Positions 1-8,594 of a stretch of DNA of 37,287 nucleotides are shown one piece after another. Below the pieces are notes generated by a model, which was given only the letters and a program-made list of their open reading frames with translations, ran no database searches and was not told the origin of the DNA. The first letter of the stretch is position 1; every line of letters starts with the position of its first letter. Source of the stretch: Xenococcus sp. PCC 7305 (GTDB taxonomy: Bacteria > Cyanobacteriota > Cyanobacteriia > Cyanobacteriales > Xenococcaceae); contig NZ_ALVZ01000175.1 in assembly GCF_000332055.1 (NCBI RefSeq), forward strand, positions 1-37,287, written 5' to 3'. A program made the position numbers and the translations under genes.

Positions 1-212
<212 letters not shown>

Positions 213-749
213 TTGACGTGAACTGGCAAAATTCAGGACGGTGCGCGTCATCATCCCCCCTATTTGAAGCCGACTCACCTTTAGTGCAAGCTGTCAAGTG
301 CGAGAATAACGACAAGCGCACAAGTTATCAAGTCTTTTCGTTGACTAGTTGAGCCGATTTGTATCATTTGAACAGTAAATCACAATTATTTCCTCTAATA
401 TTCAAGGAAATTAGTGACTGCATCATTCAATGTGAAATGCACTCGGAATGCAAATACCAAGAAAAATGTAGTCTTTAACACATTTTTGTCCAAAATTCTT
501 CAATTAATAAGATTTCTTTTATGTTTTTTTATGAATTTTCTGACATTTGTGTTAACTTAATTGAAGAAATGGTTACGAAACCATAAGTTGACAAGCAATC
601 CTGCTGAGACGCGAACTTACTTATCTCGACTGATATTACCTTACCTGATAGCTTTGTCTTCAAAAAGGGGGACGAGATTAATACGTGTCTTCTAAGCAAG
701 CGTTGCGCAAGGTTGACATTACACATGCTGTTTTTCTCAAAGTAAATTA
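213..749. other. Intergenic gap, no gene seen
   Basis: I see no credible coding frame in these 537 bases. Short open frames on the minus strand have no recognisable composition. The middle (about 340-560) is AT-rich. Near 697-712 there is a GC-rich patch, agcaagcgttgcgcaagg, of the kind dispersed through cyanobacterial genomes. Any promoter for the cyclase gene should lie here, but I cannot name -35/-10 boxes with confidence. Confidence 0.5.
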
Positions 750-2504
750 ATGATGAAGACTACCTCGGCAGTTAAGGCTTTTATCGTCACCTGTGACAGT
801 GAGATCTTGGCATATCAGAATTTAGGCAACGCCGTCGAAGCCATTTGTTGTAATGAAAATTTCAGGAAACTATTGCTTTCTTTAATCAATAGTCCCGCCT
901 TTTCTGAGGAGCTGGGCGAAGAGTTTGCTACGGTCAATGCGATTGAGGGCTTATCCGCCTGTAGGAATCTCCGTAGCTCTCTCAATCTTTCACTCAGTAG
1001 TTTTTTCGGTCTTCTCAAACAACTCATCGCTTCCTTAGATATGGTAGCAGGCGTCGAATGGTCTGTTTTTGCTGATAGAGTGCATAATTCTAGCCTGGGA
1101 AAACAAAGACTCTTAGAGTTTCTTTTGCATAGCCAAGATAGTGATTTTTATGAAAAATTAGCATCTCGTCTTGTACAGAGTGATCCCCACGCTATATATC
1201 CCACCTCTAGTTATCGCGAAAGCAATGCTCATGTAGTCAGTACTGATGATGACCAGACTATTGAAGCTGTGATGACCTCCAAGACTTTCACCTCCATTAG
1301 GGTTGTCGAAAACTCCTTAGATCCTCAGGAAACGACCTTACGTGATGTATATATTTCCTTGGGACGTTGTGTTTGTCTGGTTGACCAAAATGTGGAGAGT
1401 TATTTCGGAGAACAGATTGAACATTACTTTGACTACCATGGTATTGCTCTAGACAAGCTAGTATATCGAGCGATGGAAGTAGACAAAGGCATCAACACAG
1501 TTGAACGGATGCTGGGTGACTTTAAGCGTCTTGGAGTATCTCGGAATGAACCGGTACTAATTGTTGGGGGCGGCGTCCTAACTGATACTGGGGGCTTAGC
1601 TTGTGCCCTTTATCATCGCAATACACCTTATGTCATGCTATCGACTTCGATCGTGGCAGGGATTGATGCGGGCCCTTCTCCTCGGACTTGCTGTGATGGC
1701 TTTGGCTATAAGAATCTTTTCGGGGCTTATCATGCTCCTATATTGTCCCTTACGGATCGCTCATTCTTTAAAACACTGCGGGAAGGATGGTTGCGCCATG
1801 GGATAGCTGAGATTATCAAAATGGCTACGGTTAAAAATGCCGAGTTGTTTGGTTACCTAGAAGAAGCTGGCGCCGAATTAATCGCAACTCGTTTTGGCAC
1901 ACTCAATTGTGAATCTGGCGATCGCATTAGTCTGCTGTCGCAAAAAATTCTTGGAGCTGCTCTAAGAAGCTATGTAGAAGCGGAATACGACAATTTATAT
2001 GAGACCCATCAATGTCGTCCCCACGCCTATGGTCATACTTGGTCCCCGGGCTTTGAAATTGAAGCAGGATTGTTACATGGTCATGCAGTAGCTACCGGTA
2101 TGGGTTTTGGTGCCTATCTAAGTTATAAAAACAACTGGATTAGCGAGCAAGATTTGCAGCGAATTTTGCGACTCATTGGTTCTTTTGGTTTAAGTCTTTG
2201 GCATGATGTCATGCTCAATGAATCAACCCTCTGGGCAGCCCAAGAAAAAATTGTTCAGAAAAGAGGTGGTAATCTAGTGGCCCCTCTGCCTAAAGGTGGA
2301 ATTGGGCAATGTGGTTATCTTAATGCTCTCACTCGTGATGAACTCTCCCAAGCGATCGATGAATATCGCGCGATTTGCGCTGAGTATCCGAGAAATGGTT
2401 TAGGTATTGAGCCGCTTTGTAGTGATGTTGGGTTGGAAGATCCTTCAACAGTAGGTCATCATCCTGTTGAAGTCCTGAAGGACCCTACTTTATCAACAGT
2501 ATAG
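750..2504 (+). CDS. Sugar-phosphate cyclase, DDGS/EEVS-like (dehydroquinate synthase superfamily), with long N-terminal extension
   Basis: This 584-residue protein has a C-terminal cyclase domain (about residues 200-560). Seen: the nucleotide-binding motif GGGVLTD (273-279), the metal-ligand Glu354 in GIAEIIK, His429 in AYGHTWSP and His443 in LLHGHAV. The AYGHTWSP and HGHAV motifs and the tail AEYPRNGLGIEP resemble desmethyl-4-deoxygadusol synthase (MysA/DDGS) and 2-epi-5-epi-valiolone synthase, which cyclise sedoheptulose 7-phosphate, more than AroB. Odd points: about 195 N-terminal residues match nothing I know, against a usual family length near 360-420. The segment after Asp306 reads GPSPRTCCDG, with Arg312 and Asp316 where dehydroquinate synthase has Lys and Asn. 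Product and substrate are therefore open. No mycosporine O-methyltransferase or ATP-grasp gene lies nearby. The downstream gene begins 23 bases later, suggesting an operon. Confidence 0.85.
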   Translation: MMKTTSAVKAFIVTCDSEILAYQNLGNAVEAICCNENFRKLLLSLINSPAFSEELGEEFATVNAIEGLSACRNLRSSLNLSLSSFFGLLKQLIASLDMVAGVEWSVFADRVHNSSLGKQRLLEFLLHSQDSDFYEKLASRLVQSDPHAIYPTSSYRESNAHVVSTDDDQTIEAVMTSKTFTSIRVVENSLDPQETTLRDVYISLGRCVCLVDQNVESYFGEQIEHYFDYHGIALDKLVYRAMEVDKGINTVERMLGDFKRLGVSRNEPVLIVGGGVLTDTGGLACALYHRNTPYVMLSTSIVAGIDAGPSPRTCCDGFGYKNLFGAYHAPILSLTDRSFFKTLREGWLRHGIAEIIKMATVKNAELFGYLEEAGAELIATRFGTLNCESGDRISLLSQKILGAALRSYVEAEYDNLYETHQCRPHAYGHTWSPGFEIEAGLLHGHAVATGMGFGAYLSYKNNWISEQDLQRILRLIGSFGLSLWHDVMLNESTLWAAQEKIVQKRGGNLVAPLPKGGIGQCGYLNALTRDELSQAIDEYRAICAEYPRNGLGIEPLCSDVGLEDPSTVGHHPVEVLKDPTLSTV

Positions 2505-2527
2505 ACAAGCATTTTTTAATAGATTAT

Positions 2528-3535
2528 ATGTCACAAGAAGAATTCGACTTTGTGATTCCTCTGTTTCGTATTCGTTGGAATACACAGGCAGTGCTAGAAG
2601 GAATTACAACCCATTACCAACCTCGCTCAATTCATGTCATTGCCCCAGCACCAGAGGCGCAAGCCCTCAAGGAAGTATCCCAAGATTGGCAAATAGCGCC
2701 TTTGTTTACCCATGAGGAAGAAACTTTCTTCCAAAAATCTGGTTTGAGCAAGGACAAAATTTGTTCCGAACTAGATCTGGGGAAATCTCTTTATACTCCA
2801 GGTTGGTTTTATCAACAGCTCTTGAAACTTGGTGCCTGGGAAGGCATTGATAATCTGAGTGAATGGTATCTAGTCTGGGATAGCGACTTGCTACCAGTAG
2901 CTGCTTGGCCGGCGATTGAGGAACAAGAGAATACTCTTAAGTATAGTTTTGCTCTTCTGCAACATAATGGCACGGGAAACTCGAAGATTGTGTCGGCATG
3001 GGATAAATGGATTTGCTCGGTGCTGGGAGTTAATGCCCTAACTGATGAGGAAGGGACTTTTATTCCTCATCACATGTGGTTTAAGCAGGAGCATCTAAAA
3101 TCTTTTTCCACTCAGATAAACAGATACTATGAATCTACTGATCACTGGCTATTGCTAATGATGCGCTCTGCCAATGAATTTGGGACTTTCAGTGAATACT
3201 GGTCCTACGTTTCTTGGGTTGCAAATCAGGCAAAAGAGGATCTCGCTTTTTATCCTTATGATCAATATGGCGAGACTACTGAGCGGTTTTTTGATGATGG
3301 AACTGGTCTGTTTTCCTTGGCGCTCAAACAACGTCAGGGTAATTCACGAGAATCTATTGAGCGCTTTTCGCCTTCCTATGCAGAAGTTTCATCATTTATT
3401 CGTGATGAATATGGGGCAAATAATCTGCCTTCTTCTTTGTCTTTTGAAAGTAGTCCCCGACATCTCAAAAAGGACAGAAAAAACATGCATATCGAAGAGT
3501 CTCGCTCCCGCTGGAATCCCAGAGAAGACATCTAA
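2528..3535 (+). CDS. Putative glycosyltransferase, DUF6492-like
   Basis: This 335-residue soluble protein has no signal peptide or membrane span. The opening strand (FDFVIPLFR) and the segment YLVWDSDLLPV, with Asp118-Ser119-Asp120, look like a GT-A fold with a DxD metal/nucleotide-sugar site. Overall it resembles proteins annotated DUF6492. Other landmarks are PGWFYQQLLKL (91-101) before the DxD and IPHHMWF after it. The last 50 or so residues are polar and probably disordered. It starts 23 bases after the sugar-phosphate cyclase gene and is followed by a hairpin terminator, so the two probably form a transcript. I infer that it transfers a sugar to, or a cyclitol from, the cyclase product; neither donor nor acceptor can be read from sequence. 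Confidence 0.7.
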   Translation: MSQEEFDFVIPLFRIRWNTQAVLEGITTHYQPRSIHVIAPAPEAQALKEVSQDWQIAPLFTHEEETFFQKSGLSKDKICSELDLGKSLYTPGWFYQQLLKLGAWEGIDNLSEWYLVWDSDLLPVAAWPAIEEQENTLKYSFALLQHNGTGNSKIVSAWDKWICSVLGVNALTDEEGTFIPHHMWFKQEHLKSFSTQINRYYESTDHWLLLMMRSANEFGTFSEYWSYVSWVANQAKEDLAFYPYDQYGETTERFFDDGTGLFSLALKQRQGNSRESIERFSPSYAEVSSFIRDEYGANNLPSSLSFESSPRHLKKDRKNMHIEESRSRWNPREDI

Positions 3536-3567
3536 TCCGATGTTCTTTTAGTGAGAGAGTAAGTAAT

Positions 3568-3600
3568 AAAAAGACTTGATTTTACCAAGTCTTTTTCGTT
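3568..3600 (+). terminator. Rho-independent terminator after the cyclase-glycosyltransferase pair
   Basis: A perfect 10-base-pair stem (aaaaagactt / aagtcttttt) encloses a 9-base loop. The T-run forms the 3' arm, about 33 bases after the glycosyltransferase stop. It closes the two-gene unit on the plus strand. The A-run in the 5' arm means it could also act on minus-strand transcripts coming from 3662. Confidence 0.8.
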
Positions 3601-3619
3601 TATTTCACGACTTTTCAAA

Positions 3620-3654
3620 CCTAAAACCTAACGCCTAACGCCTAAAACCTAACA
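3620..3654. repeat. Five tandem heptamers, CCTAA(A/C)(A/G)
   Basis: Five contiguous 7-base units read cctaaaa, cctaacg, cctaacg, cctaaaa, cctaaca, between the terminator and the convergent hypothetical gene. The form matches the short tandemly repeated heptamers (STRR class) known from cyanobacterial intergenic DNA. Two other heptamer tracts occur in this window. Confidence 0.75.
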
Positions 3655-3661
3655 CCAATCT

Positions 3662-4126
3662 TCAAAGCACTTTATGAGTGTGGGAATGTTGCTTAACATT
3701 GTCTTCGGCACGCACAATATTTTCGACATTCAAGATCCTTTTTCTCTCTAAAGAATAGTTAAAATCTTGTTTTATTTCTCCTAACCCAATATGTTGGGTT
3801 GCTTCGGGACGAGTTTTATAGGTGCGAGTTGCAGCGATCGCTCTTTCTTCAAAGCGATCGCATAGTTGAGCAGACTCGGGCATATCAGAAGGGATCTCAA
3901 TGGTTTCCCCTTGGAAAAATGCGCCCAAAGTTTTGGCAAAGGCAGATTCATAGGAGGTGGGAATACCTTGTAGAATCGCTTCTAAAGAAGCAGAAGGAAT
4001 TGGTTCAATAATTTTCACTTCATGAACTTCACCTTCTTCACGAAAGAAGCAAGTTGCTACACCAAAAACGCAGTAATCATCGGTCGAGACATCAGATGCT
4101 TGGGTAAGTAATGTGGTAGTTGTCAT
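3662..4126 (-). CDS. Hypothetical protein, likely conserved in cyanobacteria
   Basis: This 154-residue soluble acidic protein has no signal peptide, membrane span or motif I can name. The sequence is non-repetitive and balanced, with predicted alternating strands and helices (CVFGVATCFFREEGEVHEVK, then a helical PSASLEAILQGI segment), which supports a real gene. It ends in a His-rich tail, QHSHTHKVL, which might bind metal but is short. It is transcribed alone, convergent with the cyclase operon. A short inverted repeat at 4159-4172 lies just upstream of its start. Function unknown. Confidence 0.65.
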   Translation of the reverse strand: MTTTTLLTQASDVSTDDYCVFGVATCFFREEGEVHEVKIIEPIPSASLEAILQGIPTSYESAFAKTLGAFFQGETIEIPSDMPESAQLCDRFEERAIAATRTYKTRPEATQHIGLGEIKQDFNYSLERKRILNVENIVRAEDNVKQHSHTHKVL

Positions 4127-4583
4127 AAATTTCTATAGGGATAATCGGTTTATTCACCAAGTAGTGCTACTTAATTAATAGTTAGATAATAGATCGAACT
4201 GCCCAAGTAGTATGAACAAATGTTATAAAAACACATATTTTTGCATAAAAGTAAGTCTTTAATCCTAAGTAATACTCAGTAGATGTCATTAGATATGATT
4301 CCTTTCGCTAAGCATAGATCAGTGAAATTACTCGTGCAAAATTGTGAAATAAGATTTATGAATAAAACTATACAGATGTTAGTTTCCCACAACCTAGGGG
4401 AATCTTAACCAGATGTAGCTGCTTCGTTTGCTTTCGTCTTTCTAAAATAAAATACTTTAAATACAGAAACTTTTGATGAGGTGACGGCAAACTATGAGAC
4501 AGTTCGATTAGTGACCTAGATCACTTACTTCAACCATCCAGCCAGATAGTAAGGTAACGTTAAGCAGAGTCCTTCCCAATACC
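4127..4583. other. Intergenic region between divergent genes, with a 6-bp inverted repeat
   Basis: These 457 AT-rich bases separate the minus-strand hypothetical gene from the TPR gene and should hold both promoters. The only clear structure is aagtag-tg-ctactt (4159-4172), 33 bases upstream of the minus-strand start, which could be an operator or chance. No coding frame or RNA gene is evident. Confidence 0.4.
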
Positions 4584-5237
4584 ATGAAAACCAACTTATA
4601 TGACAAAGTCGAGCCCGTCCTAAAATCGAGAACTCGCTCCCAAACATCGGAAAAAGAACTATGTTCTTCTATTAAAGATATATTAGCTAAAGGTAATTAT
4701 GCAGTAGCGATCGCGATTATGAATGAATTGATCGTTTTGCATCCAAATAGTGCGGTTTACTACAATAACCGTGGGTTAATGTATTTTCAAAATAACGAAC
4801 TAACTAAAGCACTTAGAGATTTAACTCATGCTCTAGAAATCGATCCCCAACTAGATCAAGCTTACAATAACAGAGCTAACTGCTATGCTGCCCAGGGAGA
4901 TTTCATTTCAGCGATCTCGGACTATGATATTTCTCTAGAGATTAACCCCTCTAACATTCGGACTTGGATTAACCAAGGAATCACCTTTAGAGCACTTGGC
5001 TCCTATGATTTAGCAATCCAAAATTTTGACATTGCTTCTATTTTAAGCGATTCTTTCCCGGAGACAATTTACGCTGAGAGAGGAAGAACCTATCATCTTA
5101 GAGGCGATTGGAATTGTGCGGCGGCCGATTACGGTTGCGCTTTGGATCTTTTAAATAATCATCCTGAACTGGACGACTATAAAGCGAAGGTCAATGCTTG
5201 GTTTACAGAATTACTTAATCCTGTATTAAACAAGTAA
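4584..5237 (+). CDS. TPR-repeat protein
   Basis: This 217-residue cytoplasmic protein is built almost entirely of 34-residue tetratricopeptide repeats. Clear units fall at about 57-90, 91-124 and 125-158, and a fourth at about 162-195. The consensus NNRGLMYFQNNELTKALRDL is seen in the first and NNRANCYAAQGDFISAISDY in the second. A degenerate unit precedes them at about 23-56. TPR arrays bind peptides or scaffold complexes; nothing identifies the partner. There is no signal peptide, so unlike many cyanobacterial TPR proteins it is not obviously exported. It is convergent with the HAD phosphatase gene, the stop codons being 2 bases apart. Confidence 0.85.
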   Translation: MKTNLYDKVEPVLKSRTRSQTSEKELCSSIKDILAKGNYAVAIAIMNELIVLHPNSAVYYNNRGLMYFQNNELTKALRDLTHALEIDPQLDQAYNNRANCYAAQGDFISAISDYDISLEINPSNIRTWINQGITFRALGSYDLAIQNFDIASILSDSFPETIYAERGRTYHLRGDWNCAAADYGCALDLLNNHPELDDYKAKVNAWFTELLNPVLNK

Positions 5238-5239
5238 TA

Positions 5240-6025
5240 TCATTCAAATCTTGACCTTGGCTTCTGTAAAATATCCGCCAATTCACAAAACCCAGCAACT
5301 TCTGCTTTGCTGGTCATGTAGTTCGGTTGATATTCCAATCTGTCGCTGTAATCTAAGATATTAGCGACCCCCACCGACAGAGGAAAGATCTTCTCATTAA
5401 ATAAAGATTCATCATTGGGACTATCCCCGACTGTCACAATTTCTTGGGTTGTCAGTTGGGGATAGCAACTATTGAGCACAGATTGCAATCCTAAGGCTTT
5501 ATCTTGTTCTGGCGGTTTGATATGACATTGCACTGTACTGTAGGTAAAACCCCAGCCTGCTTGTTGAGTGATAGCGACTATTTCTGCAAGTTGCAACGCA
5601 GTCAAGTCCCCAATATCAAACGTCCAATCGGTAAGACGAAAACGATTATCTAAAGATTCTTGGATTTGGGGGAATTTTTTTTGCAACAATTCAAATACTG
5701 AGCCTAATTTTTGCCGATAGGCTATTAAATCAGAAGTCTGAGTTAGGTTTCGGCAACTATTTGTTTGATTGTCATAGAATACTCCACCGTTTTCTGCGAT
5801 CGCACCCACGATGGGTAAATAATTAGCAACACTCTGAACCCAGCCCGCCGAACGCCCCGTTACTATTAAAACATCGATATTCACAGTTTTTAAATTCTCT
5901 AAGGCCAAAATCAAATCAGCAGTAAATTTGCCATTTTTGGTCAGAGTACCATCCATATCGGTGGCTACCAACTTAACATTATGGAACAAATTATGACTGT
6001 GATCTTCCTTGATTGGTTTCAGCAT
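5240..6025 (-). CDS. HAD-superfamily (Cof/IIB-type) sugar phosphatase
   Basis: This 261-residue protein has the four HAD motifs. Motif I is DMDGTL, with nucleophile Asp23 and acid/base Asp25; motif II is the Thr of VTGRS (Thr56); motif III is a Lys around 170-176; motif IV is GDSPND (Asp201, Asp205). The type-IIB cap lies between about 85 and 170. These proteins dephosphorylate sugar phosphates; the nearest named groups by appearance are Cof, sucrose-phosphate phosphatase and mannosyl-3-phosphoglycerate phosphatase, and the exact substrate is not readable. The start is supported by a purine-rich GGAAAAA just before ATG. The gene may be translationally coupled to a small upstream frame that overlaps its start. 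Confidence 0.85.
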   Translation of the reverse strand: MLKPIKEDHSHNLFHNVKLVATDMDGTLTKNGKFTADLILALENLKTVNIDVLIVTGRSAGWVQSVANYLPIVGAIAENGGVFYDNQTNSCRNLTQTSDLIAYRQKLGSVFELLQKKFPQIQESLDNRFRLTDWTFDIGDLTALQLAEIVAITQQAGWGFTYSTVQCHIKPPEQDKALGLQSVLNSCYPQLTTQEIVTVGDSPNDESLFNEKIFPLSVGVANILDYSDRLEYQPNYMTSKAEVAGFCELADILQKPRSRFE

Positions 6026-6197
6026 TTTTTCCGTTAATTGTAGCTTCGAATTCTTCTAATGCTTGAGATGCCCCAACCTGCCAAGATCTTTCGATCACTT
6101 TAGGAATCAGCTGAGTTAGGGGAATTTTGGGAAATGTCGGACTAGTCTCTGAATGGGGTGAACAAAGGGAATTGTCGCAGTCATAAGCAACTTGCAA
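5991..6197 (-). CDS. Possible small protein overlapping the HAD phosphatase start
   Basis: This 68-codon frame ends 35 bases inside the phosphatase gene. The middle (LIPKVIERSWQVGASQALEEF) looks like a well-formed amphipathic helix, which is more protein-like than most chance frames. The Ser/Asn/Gln-rich tail is not. It could be a small co-translated protein or only leader sequence. No motif or family recognised. Confidence 0.3.
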   Translation of the reverse strand: MQVAYDCDNSLCSPHSETSPTFPKIPLTQLIPKVIERSWQVGASQALEEFEATINGKNAETNQGRSQS

Positions 6198-6286
6198 AAT
6201 GAATTACCTCGTATTGATAAATGTTATCGAATAAATTAGTATTACGTAAATAATAGTGATAGAGCCGGTAGAGTTAATTAAAAATT

Positions 6287-6919
6287 ATGACTGTTACTAT
6301 ACCTTTAAAATCTATCCAAATTACTCCTGGTAGTAGTGTCCTCATCGATAACTTGACATGGCAAGACTTCGAAAACATTCTCAATGAATTAGGTGAACAA
6401 CGACGAGTGCGCCTCACTTACTTTCAAGGAAATCTGGAAATTATGTCTCCTCTGGCAATTCATGAAAGACCACATCGCATTATTGCCGACATCGTTAAGA
6501 CTATCTTAGAGGCTCAGGGGCGCGACTGGGAAGATTTTGGTTCAACGACATTTAAAATACCTGAAATTGCCGGTGTTGAACCAGACACTTGCCTTTATAT
6601 TGACAATGCTATTCAAATGCAAGGCTGTACCCAAATGGATTTAGAAATTTATCCACCTCCAGATTTAGCCATTGAATCTGATGTTACTTCTCTCACAACT
6701 CTTGAAGTTTATGCTGCTATTCGGGTTCCTGAAGTATGGATTTATCGGCAACAAAAACTAAAAATTTACGTCCATGACAATGGCAATTATCAAGAAAAGT
6801 CGATAAGTCCAATTTTTCCCAATTTATCTATTCCTATTCTCATTCCTCAACTTGTCCAACAGGCGATCTCGCAGGGAACGAGTAAAACACTACGGACTTT
6901 AAGAAATAATTTCAACTAG
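6287..6919 (+). CDS. Uma2-family (DUF820) PD-(D/E)XK nuclease-like protein
   Basis: This 210-residue soluble protein belongs to the Uma2 family, which is strongly expanded in cyanobacteria and has a restriction-endonuclease-like fold. Seen: YFQGNLEIMSP (45-55, Glu51), HERPH (59-63), VEPDTCLY with Asp100, DLAIE with Glu130, and the late segment VPEVWIYRQQ. Glu51, Asp100 and Glu130 are the expected acidic core. The usual EVxSPST segment is here ESDVTSLTT, somewhat divergent. Biological role of the family is poorly known; many copies sit alone, as this one does. It is convergent with glmM, with 15 bases between stop codons. Confidence 0.85.
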   Translation: MTVTIPLKSIQITPGSSVLIDNLTWQDFENILNELGEQRRVRLTYFQGNLEIMSPLAIHERPHRIIADIVKTILEAQGRDWEDFGSTTFKIPEIAGVEPDTCLYIDNAIQMQGCTQMDLEIYPPPDLAIESDVTSLTTLEVYAAIRVPEVWIYRQQKLKIYVHDNGNYQEKSISPIFPNLSIPILIPQLVQQAISQGTSKTLRTLRNNFN

Positions 6920-6934
6920 TTCACAAACTATAAA

Positions 6935-8329
6935 TTATTGTGCAAAATTTTGCTCGACAACCTTAACTAACTTATTTGTCCAATAGTTAGTTAGTTCTTG
7001 ATTGATCGCTTCTACCATGATCCTAATCACTGGCTCTGTACCTGAAGCTCTTACTAAAATCCTGCCATCATCACCCATGGCAGTTTCTGCTTGTGCGATC
7101 GCCTGTTGCACCGGTTGGCATTCTTGCCATTTGCTGCGAACTTCGCGATCTTCGACGCGAATATTCTTTAAAATTTGCGGATAGGTATCGAAGCTACTAT
7201 CAACTAGTTCTTTGAGGGAAGTACCCGAATACTGTACCAAAGATGTCAAATGTAAAGCAGTTTGAATGCCATCTCCTGATACTCCATGATGATGACAGAG
7301 AATATGTCCTGACTGTTCGCCGCCTAACATCGCACCAGTGCGCCACATTTCTTGTTGAACATAGCGATCTCCCACGGCTGTGCGAGTCATTTTTCCCCCG
7401 AGCTTTGACCAGGCTCGTTCAAAACCCAGATTGGCCATCACCGTAGCAATAATGAGATCATCAGGCAATTGACTTTGTTGTTGTAAATGCTGTCCCCAAA
7501 GATAGAGAATATAGTCACCATCAACAACTCGTCCTTGGCTGTCGATCGCCATAACCCGATCCGCATCTCCATCAAAGGCAAAACCTAAATCTGCTTGATG
7601 TTCTTGGACGGCCTGTTGTAGTGCGGCCAGATGGGTAGAGCCACAATGCATATTAATGCGATCGCCATCCGGTAGATGATGCAGAGCGATCACTTCCGCT
7701 CCCAGCTCTTGAAAAACCTTGGGTGCAACTTCAACTGAAGCTCCCCAAGCGAGATCGAGGACAATTCGCAACTGCCCGAAGTTAATATTATTAGGTAGCG
7801 ATCGCGTTAAGATTTCAGTATAGTTATCAATCGATGCTGGACGATAATAATGCTTACCCCAACTATTATTAGTTAGTTGACTCGTCGAAAAACTATGATA
7901 ATTAGCTCGCAATCTGGTTTCGATTTCATCGGTAATTTTGCTAGCTAGTTTAGTGCCGTCCTGCCCAAAAAACTTAATCCCATTATCTTCAGGCGGATTA
8001 TGACTAGCAGAAATCATAATGCCGCCGATCGCCTCTAAGCTATTGGTTAGAGAAGCAACGCAGGGAGTCGGGCATAATCCTAAATGCCAAACTTCTAACC
8101 CAACACTAGTTAACCCAGAGGCGATCGCAGTTGCCAACATATCGCTAGAGTTACGCGAATCTTGCCCGATAATAATTACTCCAGAATTGGTCGCCGTTTC
8201 TCGTAAGACCTGTCCTGCCCAATATCCCAACTGAAGGGCAAAATTGGCATTGAGTAACTCCCCTGCCTTACTGCGAATACCATCCGTACCAAAGAGACGA
8301 GTTTGAGGTAGTTGATTAACATTTAACAT
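6935..8329 (-). CDS. glmM: Phosphoglucosamine mutase
   Basis: This protein interconverts glucosamine-6-phosphate and glucosamine-1-phosphate, feeding UDP-GlcNAc synthesis for peptidoglycan and envelope sugars. All four phosphohexomutase signatures are present: the phosphoserine loop SASHNPP with Ser109, the metal loop DGDADR, the sugar loop GEQSGH, and the phosphate-binding tail RASGTEP. Length from the chosen start is 464 residues, normal for GlmM. The frame stays open to 8455, but the extra 42 residues are hydrophobic and unlike the family. I therefore start at the ATG at 8329, just before [18 protein letters not shown]. No clear ribosome-binding site precedes it. Confidence 0.93.
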   Translation of the reverse strand: MLNVNQLPQTRLFGTDGIRSKAGELLNANFALQLGYWAGQVLRETATNSGVIIIGQDSRNSSDMLATAIASGLTSVGLEVWHLGLCPTPCVASLTNSLEAIGGIMISASHNPPEDNGIKFFGQDGTKLASKITDEIETRLRANYHSFSTSQLTNNSWGKHYYRPASIDNYTEILTRSLPNNINFGQLRIVLDLAWGASVEVAPKVFQELGAEVIALHHLPDGDRINMHCGSTHLAALQQAVQEHQADLGFAFDGDADRVMAIDSQGRVVDGDYILYLWGQHLQQQSQLPDDLIIATVMANLGFERAWSKLGGKMTRTAVGDRYVQQEMWRTGAMLGGEQSGHILCHHHGVSGDGIQTALHLTSLVQYSGTSLKELVDSSFDTYPQILKNIRVEDREVRSKWQECQPVQQAIAQAETAMGDDGRILVRASGTEPVIRIMVEAINQELTNYWTNKLVKVVEQNFAQ

Positions 8330-8527
8330 TTTAAAAATTTTTTTTAATTGCTCACACCAAAAATGATACTCAATACTTACAATTGAAATCATAAGTGTCT
8401 TTCTCGACAAGAGTATAATCGACAGTGGTAAAAATTGGTATAAGACAGATGCCAAAGAGCTTTACTTCTAAAGGACTCAAGAAAGAGTTAATGACTTTTT
8501 CCTAACTAGAAGAAGTTAAAATAGGAA

Positions 8528-8550
8528 CTTCCCGACCTAAGACCGGGAAG
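8528..8550 (-). terminator. Hairpin downstream of the small secreted protein gene
   Basis: A 7-base-pair GC-rich stem (cttcccg / cgggaag) with a 9-base loop lies 45 bases past the stop of the minus-strand small secreted protein gene. On that strand it is followed by a T-rich run, so it probably terminates that transcript before glmM. Confidence 0.6.
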
Positions 8551-8594
8551 CTATAACAAAAAACAATGGTTGCAGACTTATATTTTGATGGTTG

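Noticed and set aside
213-749. Possible small genes on the minus strand in the first gap
   Set aside because: The frames have irregular composition, one runs antisense into the dehydratase end, and none shows a motif or ribosome-binding site.
750-3535. Mycosporine-like amino acid cluster
   Set aside because: The cyclase resembles DDGS, but there is no O-methyltransferase, ATP-grasp ligase or NRPS-like/D-Ala ligase gene next to it, and the substrate loop differs.
3174-3551. 125-codon plus-strand frame overlapping the glycosyltransferase
   Set aside because: It is an alternate frame of a well-supported gene with an unlikely composition and no motif.
8330-8455. 42-residue N-terminal extension of GlmM
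   Set aside because: The hydrophobic extra residues do not fit a cytoplasmic mutase. The ATG at 8329 gives normal family length.
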